Shown here piece by piece: positions 6,803 through 13,163 of a stretch of DNA of 14,902 nt. Location: positions 1 to 14,902 of the forward strand of contig JAHHSA010000040.1 of assembly GCA_020025475.1 (NCBI GenBank), in the 5' to 3' direction. A model generated the notes under the pieces. That model had not been told where the DNA came from. It did no database searches and saw nothing but the letters and a program-made list of their open reading frames with translations. This DNA comes from Oscillibacter sp. GTDB lineage: Bacteria > Bacillota > Clostridia > Oscillospirales > Oscillospiraceae. The position numbers and the translations under genes were made by a program. Within the stretch, counting starts at the first letter, position 1; every line of letters begins with the position of its first letter.

Positions 6803-7914
6803 AAAAACGTCTTCTCACCCTGACACTGGCCCTGACTGTGAGCCTGGGCCTGCTCTCTGGCTGCGGTACGCAGTCTAAGCCTGATTCCACCGATGCCCCG
6901 GCTCCCGCCGAGGCTGTGGTTCCCTCCGCTCATGAGGGCGAATGGAGCTTCACCGACTCCCTGGGCCGTACCGTCACTTTCAATGGGCCCATTACACGGG
7001 TCGCACCCTCCGGCAAGCTGGCCCAGCAGTGCATTTATGCGGTGGCGCCGGGTGCTATGATTGGCCTGACCAACGAACTCTCCAAATCGGAGCAGAAATA
7101 TTTCCCTGAAAGCTTTGCACAGCTCCCTGTGTTTGGCTCCTTCTACGGCAAAAAAGCCAACTTCAACCGGGAAAGCGTGCTGGCTGCCAATCCCCAGGTC
7201 ATCATTGACGTGGGTGAGCAGCAACAGAACATGGTCGACGATCTGAACGCCCTGCAGGAGCAGCTGGGCATTCCCGTGATCTTCATTGAATCTACCCTGA
7301 CCGACATGGTCTCTACTTTTGAGACGCTGGGTGATCTTCTGGATGCGCCTCAACAGGGCAAAGCATTGGCGGATTATTGCGCCGCCACCATCTCCGATGC
7401 TCAGTCCAAGGCCGCTTCTATCCCCGAGGATCAGCGCAAAACCGTCTACTACGGCATGATGGATACCGGTCTCACAACCACAGCACGGGGGGACCTTCAT
7501 GCTGAGGTCATTGACCTGGTAGGCGGCATCAACGCGGTTCCCTCCGAAGTGGGCCACAGCTTCGTGGACATTGATATGGAGCGCCTGCTGAGCTGGAATC
7601 CACAGGTGATTCTCTTCGCCCCCAACAGTGTGTATGCCACCGCCGCCCAGGACCCCGTGTGGAAGAATCTGACTGCCATTACCGCAGGTCATTACTATGA
7701 AATTCCCTTCGGTCCATACAACTGGATCGATCAGCCCCCCGCCGCAAACCGCATCCTTGGCATCAAATGGCTGGGACAGCTTCTCTACCCCGAGGTATTC
7801 CAGTACGATATGGCTGCGGAAACCGTCACCTTCTACAACATGTTCTACCACGTGTCTCTGACCCCCGAAGATGCGCGGGCTCTGATGGCCAACTCCATCT
7901 ACAAAGCCAACTGA
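6793..7914 (+). CDS. Metal/chelate ABC transporter substrate-binding lipoprotein
   Basis: Extracellular lipid-anchored binding protein, 373 residues. A lipoprotein signal peptide is evident: MDLKKR start, hydrophobic stretch, then lipobox LSGC with lipidated C24. A low-complexity linker rich in D, P and A follows (about 28-42). The mature part begins with the FTDSLGRTVTF motif that opens periplasmic-binding-protein class III (FhuD/BtuF/MolA-like) domains. The VAPSGKLAQQCIYAVAP segment resembles a subgroup often annotated as iron-complex binding, but ligand identity is not readable. The helical-backbone fold is consistent with the FecCD permease partner. SD AAAGGAA precedes the ATG. It is the last gene of the operon. 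Confidence 0.92.
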   Translation: MDLKKRLLTLTLALTVSLGLLSGCGTQSKPDSTDAPAPAEAVVPSAHEGEWSFTDSLGRTVTFNGPITRVAPSGKLAQQCIYAVAPGAMIGLTNELSKSEQKYFPESFAQLPVFGSFYGKKANFNRESVLAANPQVIIDVGEQQQNMVDDLNALQEQLGIPVIFIESTLTDMVSTFETLGDLLDAPQQGKALADYCAATISDAQSKAASIPEDQRKTVYYGMMDTGLTTTARGDLHAEVIDLVGGINAVPSEVGHSFVDIDMERLLSWNPQVILFAPNSVYATAAQDPVWKNLTAITAGHYYEIPFGPYNWIDQPPAANRILGIKWLGQLLYPEVFQYDMAAETVTFYNMFYHVSLTPEDARALMANSIYKAN

Positions 7915-7921
7915 TTTCTGA

Positions 7922-7964
7922 TCAAACACAAAAATGCCGTCGTCCCCCACAGGACGACGGCATT
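7922..7964 (-). terminator. Intrinsic terminator of the kinase/MgtC cluster
   Basis: A perfect stem (7933-7945 with 7952-7964, 6-nt loop) is followed on the minus strand by TTTTTGTGTTTG. On plus the stem is followed by TGAGCTTG, a poor T-run, so it only weakly ends the metal operon, for which no other terminator is seen. Confidence 0.85.
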
Positions 7965-7991
7965 GAGCTTGTCGGAAAAGCCTTTTGCGTA

Positions 7992-8873
7992 TCAATAGAA
8001 TTCCTTCAGGTAGGCCAGCACGTCCTCGCGGGTGCCCTTGAAGGGACCTGGGGTCTCCATCTTCAGAGAAACCAGAGCTGTGCAATAGCGCAGGGCTTCC
8101 TCCACACCCGCACGCTGACGCTCCGTGATGTAACCGGCGAAGGTCGTGTCACCCCGTCCCGTGCGGCCGGAGAGATTTCTTGCCTTGATCGGGCAGGTGT
8201 AGATGGTCTTGCCGTCATAGGCTAGCACCTCTGTGTTATGGGTGATCAGGACCTCCCTGGCACCCCAGCTGTGCAGCAGCTTGGCGGCCTCGGCCCGGTC
8301 GGACAGGCCAGTCATAATCTCGGCCTCGGCAGCGTCGGTTTTGAGGTAATCAATGCAGGGCAGATACTTCATCTTCTCTTCCCAGTCGTGGAAGGCCATG
8401 GTCTTGTCTGCCTCTACATGGCGCAGTAAACACTGGACGTCCACAGCCACCTTGCCATGCTTGGAAGCCTCAGCAAAGAGAGATCCATCGAAGTCGCCGT
8501 ACACCAGGCCGGCAAAGTGATAGATGGCCGTCTCCACGTCCGGAAGCTCCTCAAAGCGGAAAGGATCACATACCCCCATGGAGGTGCAAGCTCTCTTCTC
8601 CTTGTCCGCAGTGAAATATTGGTTGCGGATGGAGCAGGTTTCCCGAGACTCCTTGAAATACACATCCGCTCCGGAACCGGAGAAGCGCTCCTCCACGTCG
8701 GCATCCACAGGATTGGCCTTGGTGAACACAGCCGTACGATTCCCGCTGCCTGCCGCCGCATAGCCGGAAGCCACTACGGCACCTCCCAGTTCTTTTCTCT
8801 CGTTTCCCTGATAGTCGATATTATGATCCAGGGACACCGGTCCGATGACCAGCACATCATACTGCTTTCCCAT
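7992..8873 (-). CDS. PfkB-family carbohydrate/nucleoside kinase
   Basis: Ribokinase-fold kinase, 293 residues, transferring phosphate from ATP to a sugar or nucleoside hydroxyl. Seen are the N-terminal GG at 30-31 in the substrate-lid region and the C-terminal family signature GRTGRGDTTFAGYI (236-249). The latter contains the anion hole and catalytic base D242 in GRGD. Substrate specificity cannot be deduced. AAAGGAGT lies eight bases before the ATG at 8873. It follows the second MgtC gene by 66 bases with no clear terminator, so it is probably the last gene of that transcript, ending at the 7933-7964 terminator. Confidence 0.88.
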   Translation of the reverse strand: MGKQYDVLVIGPVSLDHNIDYQGNERKELGGAVVASGYAAAGSGNRTAVFTKANPVDADVEERFSGSGADVYFKESRETCSIRNQYFTADKEKRACTSMGVCDPFRFEELPDVETAIYHFAGLVYGDFDGSLFAEASKHGKVAVDVQCLLRHVEADKTMAFHDWEEKMKYLPCIDYLKTDAAEAEIMTGLSDRAEAAKLLHSWGAREVLITHNTEVLAYDGKTIYTCPIKARNLSGRTGRGDTTFAGYITERQRAGVEEALRYCTALVSLKMETPGPFKGTREDVLAYLKEFY

Positions 8874-8939
8874 TGTCGTTACTCCTTTATTTTCTGCACA
8901 TTACCCGGGAAGGGTTCGGTAAATACCAAGTCCACCAGT

Positions 8940-9632
8940 TTACAGTTCCTCAATAGACAGCACGCCCTCCTGGGCACTGATGCCTCGAACCACCTGGTCT
9001 ACCGTGTATTTCTTATTAAGCCGGAGGGTGAAGATGGCGCAGGCATTATGGATCTCGTTGCCCGCAGATCTGGTTATTTCCATGTTCAGCACCTTTACAT
9101 TCAACTGCCGATAAAAACCAAGCACCGCTTCCAGACTGTTCTTATCCACATACTCCATATAGAGATTGATCTCCGGAGCATGGTCCAAAATCCGGTATTC
9201 CATGCGGGAGAACAACATCTCTGCAATCAGAATCAGAATTGTGGTAGCTATGCCGCCCTCATAGAAGCCAGCACCAATGGCCAATCCCACAATGGCTGCT
9301 ACCCAAAGACCTGCCGCAGTGGTCAGTCCCTTCACCCGCTGCCGCCGGGTCACGATGATGGTACCGGCACCAATAAAGCTGATACCGGCCACCACGCCTT
9401 CACCCAGGCGGGTAATATCCAGGTAGTAATGCATAATCACGCTGAGATACTGGCTGGTGAGGGTGGTCATAGCCGCGCCCAGGCAAACCAGAATATGTGT
9501 GCGGAAGCCCGCCGGACGACGCTTGAATTCCCGCTCCACACCAATGATGCCGCCACAGAGCACCGCCAACAGCATCCGCACCGTTACTGAAGCAGTGGTA
9601 ACGTCCCGCAATCCATCTAAAATCGTCAGCAC
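8940..9632 (-). CDS. MgtC/SapB family membrane protein (second copy)
   Basis: Integral membrane protein, about 230 residues. The MgtC domain shows GGIIGVEREFKRRPAGFRTHILVC near the N-terminus, then FIGAGTII and VKGLTTAAGLWVAAIVGLAIG. The soluble C-terminal part (about 140-230) is the ACT-like domain of longer family members. Family members are linked to magnesium limitation, acid stress and modulation of ATP synthase or transporters; the role here is unknown. I chose the GTG at 9632, because AGGAGGGG (9637-9644) sits directly before it. A TTG at 9647 would put that ribosome site inside the gene. The ribosome site overlaps the stop of the preceding MgtC gene, implying coupled translation. Confidence 0.88.
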   Translation of the reverse strand: MLTILDGLRDVTTASVTVRMLLAVLCGGIIGVEREFKRRPAGFRTHILVCLGAAMTTLTSQYLSVIMHYYLDITRLGEGVVAGISFIGAGTIIVTRRQRVKGLTTAAGLWVAAIVGLAIGAGFYEGGIATTILILIAEMLFSRMEYRILDHAPEINLYMEYVDKNSLEAVLGFYRQLNVKVLNMEITRSAGNEIHNACAIFTLRLNKKYTVDQVVRGISAQEGVLSIEEL

Positions 9633-9643
9633 AATACCCCTCC

Positions 9644-10372
9644 TCAAATTTCGTCAATGGTGCAGATGCAGTCCAGATCCGAAATTGCTGCCAGCATCTG
9701 CGTATGAGACAGCTGCTTGTGCAGCCGCAGTGTGAAAATCACGCTGGGGTTCTTCCCCTCTTTTCTTCCCCGGTCCAGCTCTACATCGTAGATCTGGACT
9801 GCCTGTTCTTTGATTCGGTCCAGAATCTCACCGATATTGTCCAGTGATTGAAACTCCACATAGAGATTCATATTCCGGGCCCGTTCCATCAGAATGGTCT
9901 CCAAATGCGGCAAAACCCGAATGGTCAGGAAGATCAGCACAAAGGAAAGCAGAACGCACTCATAAAAACCGGCACCGATGGCAAGACCCATGCACGCAGA
10001 CGCCCAAAGGCCCGCTGCTGTGGTCAGTCCCTTGACCTCCTGCCGGCCCGTCACAATGATGGTTCCGGCACCCAGAAAGCCAATGCCGTTGAGGACCTTT
10101 GCTCCAAATCTGGAGACATCTGCTTTAAAGGGCACAGCACTCGCAGCTGCATCTGCCGCCCAATGATCCGTAATCATCTGAAATTCATACTGACCCAGCA
10201 TGATGGTCAGCGCAGAACCCATGCAGACCAGCATATAGGTCCGAAAGCCTGCTGGACGGCGCTTCCGGCCCCGTTCCAAGCCGATCATGCCGCCAAAGAG
10301 CATGGCTAAGATCAGCCGCAGCAGGACGGACACAATATTAAATTGCCGCATCATATTCAGCAGTTCTAACAT
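9644..10372 (-). CDS. MgtC/SapB family membrane protein (first copy)
   Basis: 242-residue paralogue of the downstream gene. Shared blocks are GGMIGLERGRKRRPAGFRTYMLVC, FLGAGTIIVTGRQEVKGL and TTAAGLWASACMGLAIGAGFYE, followed by an ACT-like C-terminal domain starting near NMNLYVEF. It differs by an insertion (about residues 65-85, HWAADAAASAVPFKADVS) before the second membrane block. The ATG at 10372 has GGAGGG seven bases upstream; an adjacent in-frame GTG at 10375 is a less likely start. First gene of the MgtC-MgtC-kinase transcription unit. The two copies are clearly diverged, not a recent duplication. Confidence 0.9.
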   Translation of the reverse strand: MLELLNMMRQFNIVSVLLRLILAMLFGGMIGLERGRKRRPAGFRTYMLVCMGSALTIMLGQYEFQMITDHWAADAAASAVPFKADVSRFGAKVLNGIGFLGAGTIIVTGRQEVKGLTTAAGLWASACMGLAIGAGFYECVLLSFVLIFLTIRVLPHLETILMERARNMNLYVEFQSLDNIGEILDRIKEQAVQIYDVELDRGRKEGKNPSVIFTLRLHKQLSHTQMLAAISDLDCICTIDEI

Positions 10373-10456
10373 CACAAGTCCCTCCCCTGACCGAATTTCT
10401 CACTCCCACGCTCCACAGTGGCACATTCTGCGCCGCTGACAGCCTGAATGTCTCTC

Positions 10457-10485
10457 ATTATATACATCACTCCGCAAGTTGTAAA
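10457..10485 (-). promoter_or_regulatory. Sigma-A promoter of the MgtC cluster
   Basis: On minus, TTTACA (10480-10485) and TATAAT (10457-10462) are separated by exactly 17 bp. Transcription should start near 10450, leaving a leader of about 78 bases in which I see no known riboswitch. Confidence 0.8.
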
Positions 10486-10492
10486 TACCACT

Positions 10493-10522
10493 TACGTTTT
10501 TCTACGTATTTCTGCGTTTTAC
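10493..10522. repeat. Three 10-bp phased repeats upstream of the MgtC promoter
   Basis: Consecutive units TACGTTTTTC, TACGTATTTC and TGCGTTTTAC repeat with an exact 10-bp period, ending seven bases upstream of the -35 box. They may be binding sites for a regulator on one DNA face, or phased T-tracts acting as bent DNA/UP element. Confidence 0.6.
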
Positions 10523-10586
10523 CAGAGTTGTAAAAATTTTTTTGTGTTTTTTGCACAATTTCAGTCAATTTGATATGGTACTTCGC

Positions 10587-10615
10587 TTGCTTTATCAGGT
10601 CATACTCTGTATAAT
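10587..10615 (+). promoter_or_regulatory. Probable promoter of the GntR gene, with a dyad over the -10
   Basis: TTGCTT (10587-10592) and TATAAT (10610-10615) have a 17-bp spacing. The -10 lies inside TGTATAATTAATACA (10609-10623), a dyad with TGTAT/ATACA arms that could be a site for autoregulation by the GntR protein. The leader is about 115 bases. Confidence 0.55.
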
Positions 10616-10738
10616 TAATACAGACACTCTGCTAAAACACCACTCTTGCAACGGATTTGTGAAGAACGTGTGTTTGCGCGGTCCCCTGCCTGCATGCGTG
10701 GCACCCACCCGCACGGAGACCCATGAATAGGAGCATTT

Positions 10739-11458
10739 ATGAAACCGAAATCCTCAGTTCAACTGGCCAAGGAGGCCTTTCTCCGGCTGTATCAGGCCGG
10801 TGAATTTGTGCCCGGCAGCAAAATTCCATCAGAGAATGATATGGCCCAACGTCTGAATGTCAGCCGGATGACCTGGCGCAAAGCCGTGGATCTGTTGCAG
10901 CGGGACGGACTGCTGACTTCTCGGCACGGCTCTGGCACCTATCTGCTGGAACAGCCTCACCGGATCACGTACGATCTCTCCCAGTTGCAAAGCATGACTC
11001 ACATGATCGATGTAGCCGGACTTCAAGAATCCAAATCCGATATTGTTTTGAAGTGGGACACCGCACCCGAAGAGGTACAGCGCTTTTTTGACGCCCCTTC
11101 GGAAGAGACATATCTCATCATTCGCCAAGTACGATACGCCGACTGCGGTGCTATCTCCGCCAGTATGTGCTATCTCCCAAAACAATACAGCCAAGGCATT
11201 ACCCCGGAGCGCGCCCCCAAATCCATCTTCTCCTACCTGGAGGAAGAACACTCCATCACCATCACCAGGGCCATGACAGAGCTCTTTATCCCCAACCGGG
11301 ATGATCCTCTGCTCCAGCTGATCCACCCCCGGGAGGATCAGGGCGTCTTTGGTCTCAAGCAGCGTCATTTCAGTTCCCGCGGTGTGCCCATTCTTTACTC
11401 TTTGGACTACTTGCGCAGTGACCTGTTCAGCTTCACAATCATGCGGACCCGCACTTGA
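10739..11458 (+). CDS. GntR/HutC-family transcriptional regulator
   Basis: DNA-binding regulator, 239 residues. The N-terminal winged helix (about 5-70) shows the GntR pattern: PGSKIPSENDMAQRLNVSR with recognition helix MTWRKAVDLLQRDGLL, then the wing SRHGSGTYL. The remainder (about 90-238) is the UTRA effector-binding domain of the HutC subfamily, ending in the typical YLRSDLFSFTI. Such proteins respond to sugars, amino acids or related small molecules. AGGAG (10729-10733) precedes the ATG. It is single and divergent from the MgtC-kinase unit across a 366-bp region, so it might control that unit, itself, or a distant target. It is followed by its own terminator. Confidence 0.93.
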   Translation: MKPKSSVQLAKEAFLRLYQAGEFVPGSKIPSENDMAQRLNVSRMTWRKAVDLLQRDGLLTSRHGSGTYLLEQPHRITYDLSQLQSMTHMIDVAGLQESKSDIVLKWDTAPEEVQRFFDAPSEETYLIIRQVRYADCGAISASMCYLPKQYSQGITPERAPKSIFSYLEEEHSITITRAMTELFIPNRDDPLLQLIHPREDQGVFGLKQRHFSSRGVPILYSLDYLRSDLFSFTIMRTRT

Positions 11459-11486
11459 CCCGTTTTGGCTAAAAAGGCTTTCAAAG

Positions 11487-11526
11487 AACCCCAGTTTTCG
11501 TTAGGCGAAAACTGGGGTTTTGTTTT
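11487..11526 (+). terminator. Terminator of the GntR gene
   Basis: A perfect 14-bp stem (11487-11500 with 11506-11519, loop TTAGG) is followed by TTGTTTTG on the plus strand. Confidence 0.92.
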
Positions 11527-11530
11527 GTAC

Positions 11531-11568
11531 AAAAAAGAGCTTCAGACTGACGTCTGAAGCTCTTTTTT
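11531..11568 (-). terminator. Terminator of the infC-rpmI-rplT operon (bidirectional)
   Basis: A perfect 17-bp inverted repeat (11531-11547 with 11552-11568, loop TGAC) is flanked by A6 and T6, so it can work on both strands. It lies 14 bases past the rplT stop and backs up the GntR terminator from the other side. Confidence 0.92.
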
Positions 11569-11582
11569 CATCCATTCAGCAA

Positions 11583-11933
11583 TTAGGCGTTCTTGGCAAT
11601 CTTCACCAGCTGGGTAAAAGCGGCGGGATTGCTGATAGCCATCTCGGAGAGCATCTTGCGGTTGATCTCGATGCCGGCAACCTTCAGGCCGTGCATGAAG
11701 GTGGAGTAGTTCGTGCCGTTGATCTTGCAGGCAGCAGAGATGCGGGTGATCCACAGAGAGCGGAAGTCACGCTTCTTCAGCTTACGGCCGGTGTAAGCAT
11801 AGGTCAGGGACTTCATCACTGCCTGGTTGGCAACACGGAAATGCTTGGACTTGGAACCCCAGTAGCCCTTAGCCATCTTCAGGGTCTTATTTCTTCTCTT
11901 GCGCGTCATCATCGCGCCCTTAACTCTAGCCAT
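11583..11933 (-). CDS. rplT: 50S ribosomal protein L20
   Basis: 116 residues, full family length. It starts MARVKGAMMTRKRRNKTLKMAKGYWG and has the family blocks YAYTGRKLKKRDFRSLWI and RKMLSEMAI. It binds 23S rRNA early in assembly of the large subunit. In Firmicutes and enterobacteria L20 also represses its own operon by binding the leader or operator RNA. AGGAGG precedes the ATG. Third and last gene of the operon, 34 bases after rpmI. Confidence 0.99.
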   Translation of the reverse strand: MARVKGAMMTRKRRNKTLKMAKGYWGSKSKHFRVANQAVMKSLTYAYTGRKLKKRDFRSLWITRISAACKINGTNYSTFMHGLKVAGIEINRKMLSEMAISNPAAFTQLVKIAKNA

Positions 11934-11967
11934 TGTTAAAAGCCTCCTATTCTAAACGTCTCGTATC

Positions 11968-12165
11968 TTACTTGTAAGGAATCATCTTGCGAACGGTATC
12001 TGCATTGGTAACATCGGCATAGCCGCCGGTGCGCAGACGACGAGTACGCTTAGTATCCTTCTTGGTCAGGATGTGGCTCTTGAAAGCCTTGGCACGCTTC
12101 ACCTTACCGCTCTTGGTCAGGTTGAATCTCTTCTTTGCACCGCTATGGGTCTTCAGCTTAGGCAT
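11968..12165 (-). CDS. rpmI: 50S ribosomal protein L35
   Basis: 65 residues, usual length, starting MPKLKTHSGAKKRFNLTKSG and ending with VRKMIPYK. Basic protein of the large subunit. AAGGAG with normal spacing precedes the ATG. It lies between infC (40 bases upstream) and rplT, the conserved bacterial order. Confidence 0.99.
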   Translation of the reverse strand: MPKLKTHSGAKKRFNLTKSGKVKRAKAFKSHILTKKDTKRTRRLRTGGYADVTNADTVRKMIPYK

Positions 12166-12205
12166 ATTAGTAGCTCCTTCCGTATGTTGAAAAATGATAA
12201 CTTGC

Positions 12206-12724
12206 TTATTTTCCAGTCTTCGGGGACAGGAAGATGGACATCATCCGGCCCTCCAACTTGGCGGATTTTTCCAGAGTGGCAGTTTCGGCACACTGTTCAG
12301 CAAACCGCATCAGCAGATCCCGACCGATGTCGGTGTGAGCCATCTCACGGCCGCGAAAGCGGACAGAGACCTTCACGCGGTTGCCATCGGCAATGAACTT
12401 CTGTGCATTCTTGAGCTTTGTGTTAAAGTCACCGACGTCGATGCCGGGAGACATCCGAATCTCCTTGACTTCCACAACATGCTGGTTCTTTCTTGCTTCC
12501 TTCTCCCGCTTGCTCTGCTCGAACCGGTATTTACCGTAGTTCATCAGCTTGCACACGGGGGGGACAGCCTGGGGCGAAATCTTAACCAGGTCCAAACCCT
12601 GCTCATCGGCAATCTTCAGAGCCTCAACGGAAGCCATGATGCCCAGCTGCTCGCCCTGAGAACCGATCAAGCGGATTTCCTTATCCTTGATCTCCTCATT
12701 CAGTTCATGCACTAACTTACTAAT
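12206..12724 (-). CDS. infC: Translation initiation factor IF-3, AUU start
   Basis: IF-3 binds the 30S subunit, prevents early 50S joining and checks the start codon-initiator tRNA pair. The N-domain includes LNEEIKDKEIRLIGSQGEQLG, a linker follows with YRFEQSKREKEARKNQ, and the C-domain has EVKEIRMSPGIDVGDF and KVSVRFRGREMAHTDIG. The length from my start is 172 residues, the family norm. The start is ATT at 12724: GGAGGTG (12733-12739) lies eight bases upstream and no ATG, GTG or TTG is correctly placed. infC is known to use AUU in other bacteria as part of IF-3 autoregulation. An in-frame ATG at 12790 would place the attenuator stem and ribosome site inside the gene and is rejected. Confidence 0.96.
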   Translation of the reverse strand: MSKLVHELNEEIKDKEIRLIGSQGEQLGIMASVEALKIADEQGLDLVKISPQAVPPVCKLMNYGKYRFEQSKREKEARKNQHVVEVKEIRMSPGIDVGDFNTKLKNAQKFIADGNRVKVSVRFRGREMAHTDIGRDLLMRFAEQCAETATLEKSAKLEGRMMSIFLSPKTGK

Positions 12725-12880
12725 GGTCGAAGCACCTCCGTTTCTAAAATAACAAAACGCGGATACCAAAAGGCACCCGCGCAACAACAAACCCCCTCAC
12801 GGTGGCTTGAAAAGTACGTTGTTTACCTCTTTGCTGTTCGCTGGAGGTGAGGCGGATGCTGTCAGCCTTCTTTGTTTTGC
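12725..12880 (-). ncRNA. Structured leader RNA of infC-rpmI-rplT, probably an L20-type leader
   Basis: About 155 bases of leader hold several pairings before the terminator. One hairpin is ACCTC/GAGGT (12844-12848 with 12825-12829). A compound stem pairs AACAAC (12818-12823) with GTTGTT (12783-12788), enclosing a stem with a GTGA tetraloop (12789-12808). In Bacillus this operon is controlled by L20-mediated attenuation; assignment here rests on gene order and terminator position. Confidence 0.65.
12745..12781 (-). terminator. Attenuator terminator in the infC leader
   Basis: On minus a 10-bp stem (CGCGGGTGCC with GGTATCCGCG, two G-U pairs, TTTT loop; 12758-12767 with 12772-12781) is followed by TTTTGTTATTTT. 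It lies between the promoter and the infC ribosome site, so it must be conditional, as in L20-controlled leaders of Firmicutes. Confidence 0.8.
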
Positions 12881-12886
12881 TAAGTT

Positions 12887-12915
12887 AGTATACCAGTCCG
12901 CAGGATGTTTGTCAA
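12887..12915 (-). promoter_or_regulatory. Sigma-A promoter of infC-rpmI-rplT
   Basis: Minus strand TTGACA (12910-12915), 17-bp spacer, TATACT (12887-12892). Near-perfect consensus, fitting a highly expressed translation operon; start near 12880. Confidence 0.9.
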
Positions 12916-12927
12916 CACCTTTTTACG

Positions 12928-12957
12928 GTATATTTTTCAGAAATTTTGGTGATACTA
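12928..12957 (+). promoter_or_regulatory. Sporulation (sigma-F/G-like) promoter candidate
   Basis: GTATA (12928-12932), 15-bp spacer, GGTGATACTA (12948-12957). This fits the Bacillus sigma-F consensus as I recall it (GYWTA, about 15-16 bp, GGHRANAHTW) at every defined position. Its inner part GATACTA is also close to sigma-G. No vegetative pair with proper spacing was found here. It would give a leader of about 30 bases to the small gene. Confidence 0.45.
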
Positions 12958-12996
12958 CACCTTGTACTCAAACTGGTGAAAGGAGGTGTGTCTTTC

Positions 12997-13104
12997 ATGG
13001 CAAAAAAGGATCGTCAGGATCGCAGAAGCCAGCAGAGTGAGAACAAGGCGAAAAATGAGGTCAAGAATGAGGTCAAAAACGAGAGTGACCGCGAGAGCAA
13101 GTGA
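12997..13104 (+). CDS. Small charged protein (35 aa), possibly spore-related
   Basis: An ATG eight bases after the very strong ribosome site AAAGGAGGTG opens a 35-codon frame beginning MAKKDRQDRRSQQSENK. The second half consists of a short repeat, NEVK twice then NE, encoded by 12-bp units at 13054-13065 and 13066-13077. The composition is almost entirely K, R, E, D, N, Q and S. There are no aromatic residues, cysteines or membrane segments, so it is likely disordered and cytoplasmic. It has its own terminator. I recognise no family; size, composition and the sigma-F-like promoter resemble small acid-soluble spore proteins, but this is inference. Confidence 0.7.
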   Translation: MAKKDRQDRRSQQSENKAKNEVKNEVKNESDRESK

Positions 13105-13124
13105 CCTCTTCCCTGTTTTGAAAT

Positions 13125-13162
13125 GGTGCGGCGGACTCTCTCCCGCCGCACCCCGCATTTTT
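13125..13162 (+). terminator. Terminator of the small charged-protein gene
   Basis: A perfect 10-bp GC-rich stem (GGTGCGGCGG, 13125-13134, with 13143-13152; 8-nt loop) is followed after CCGCA by TTTTT on plus. It lies between convergent genes; on minus only a weak ATTTC tail follows, so it may also serve the muramidase gene. Confidence 0.8.
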
Positions 13163-13163
13163 C

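Noticed and set aside
9633..9647. A TTG at 9647 as start of the second MgtC gene
   Set aside because: The ribosome site AGGAGGGG would lie inside the coding sequence; the GTG at 9632 has ideal spacing.
10542..10730. A 62-codon open frame before the GntR gene
   Set aside because: It overlaps the promoter and leader of the GntR gene, and has no ribosome site or family likeness.
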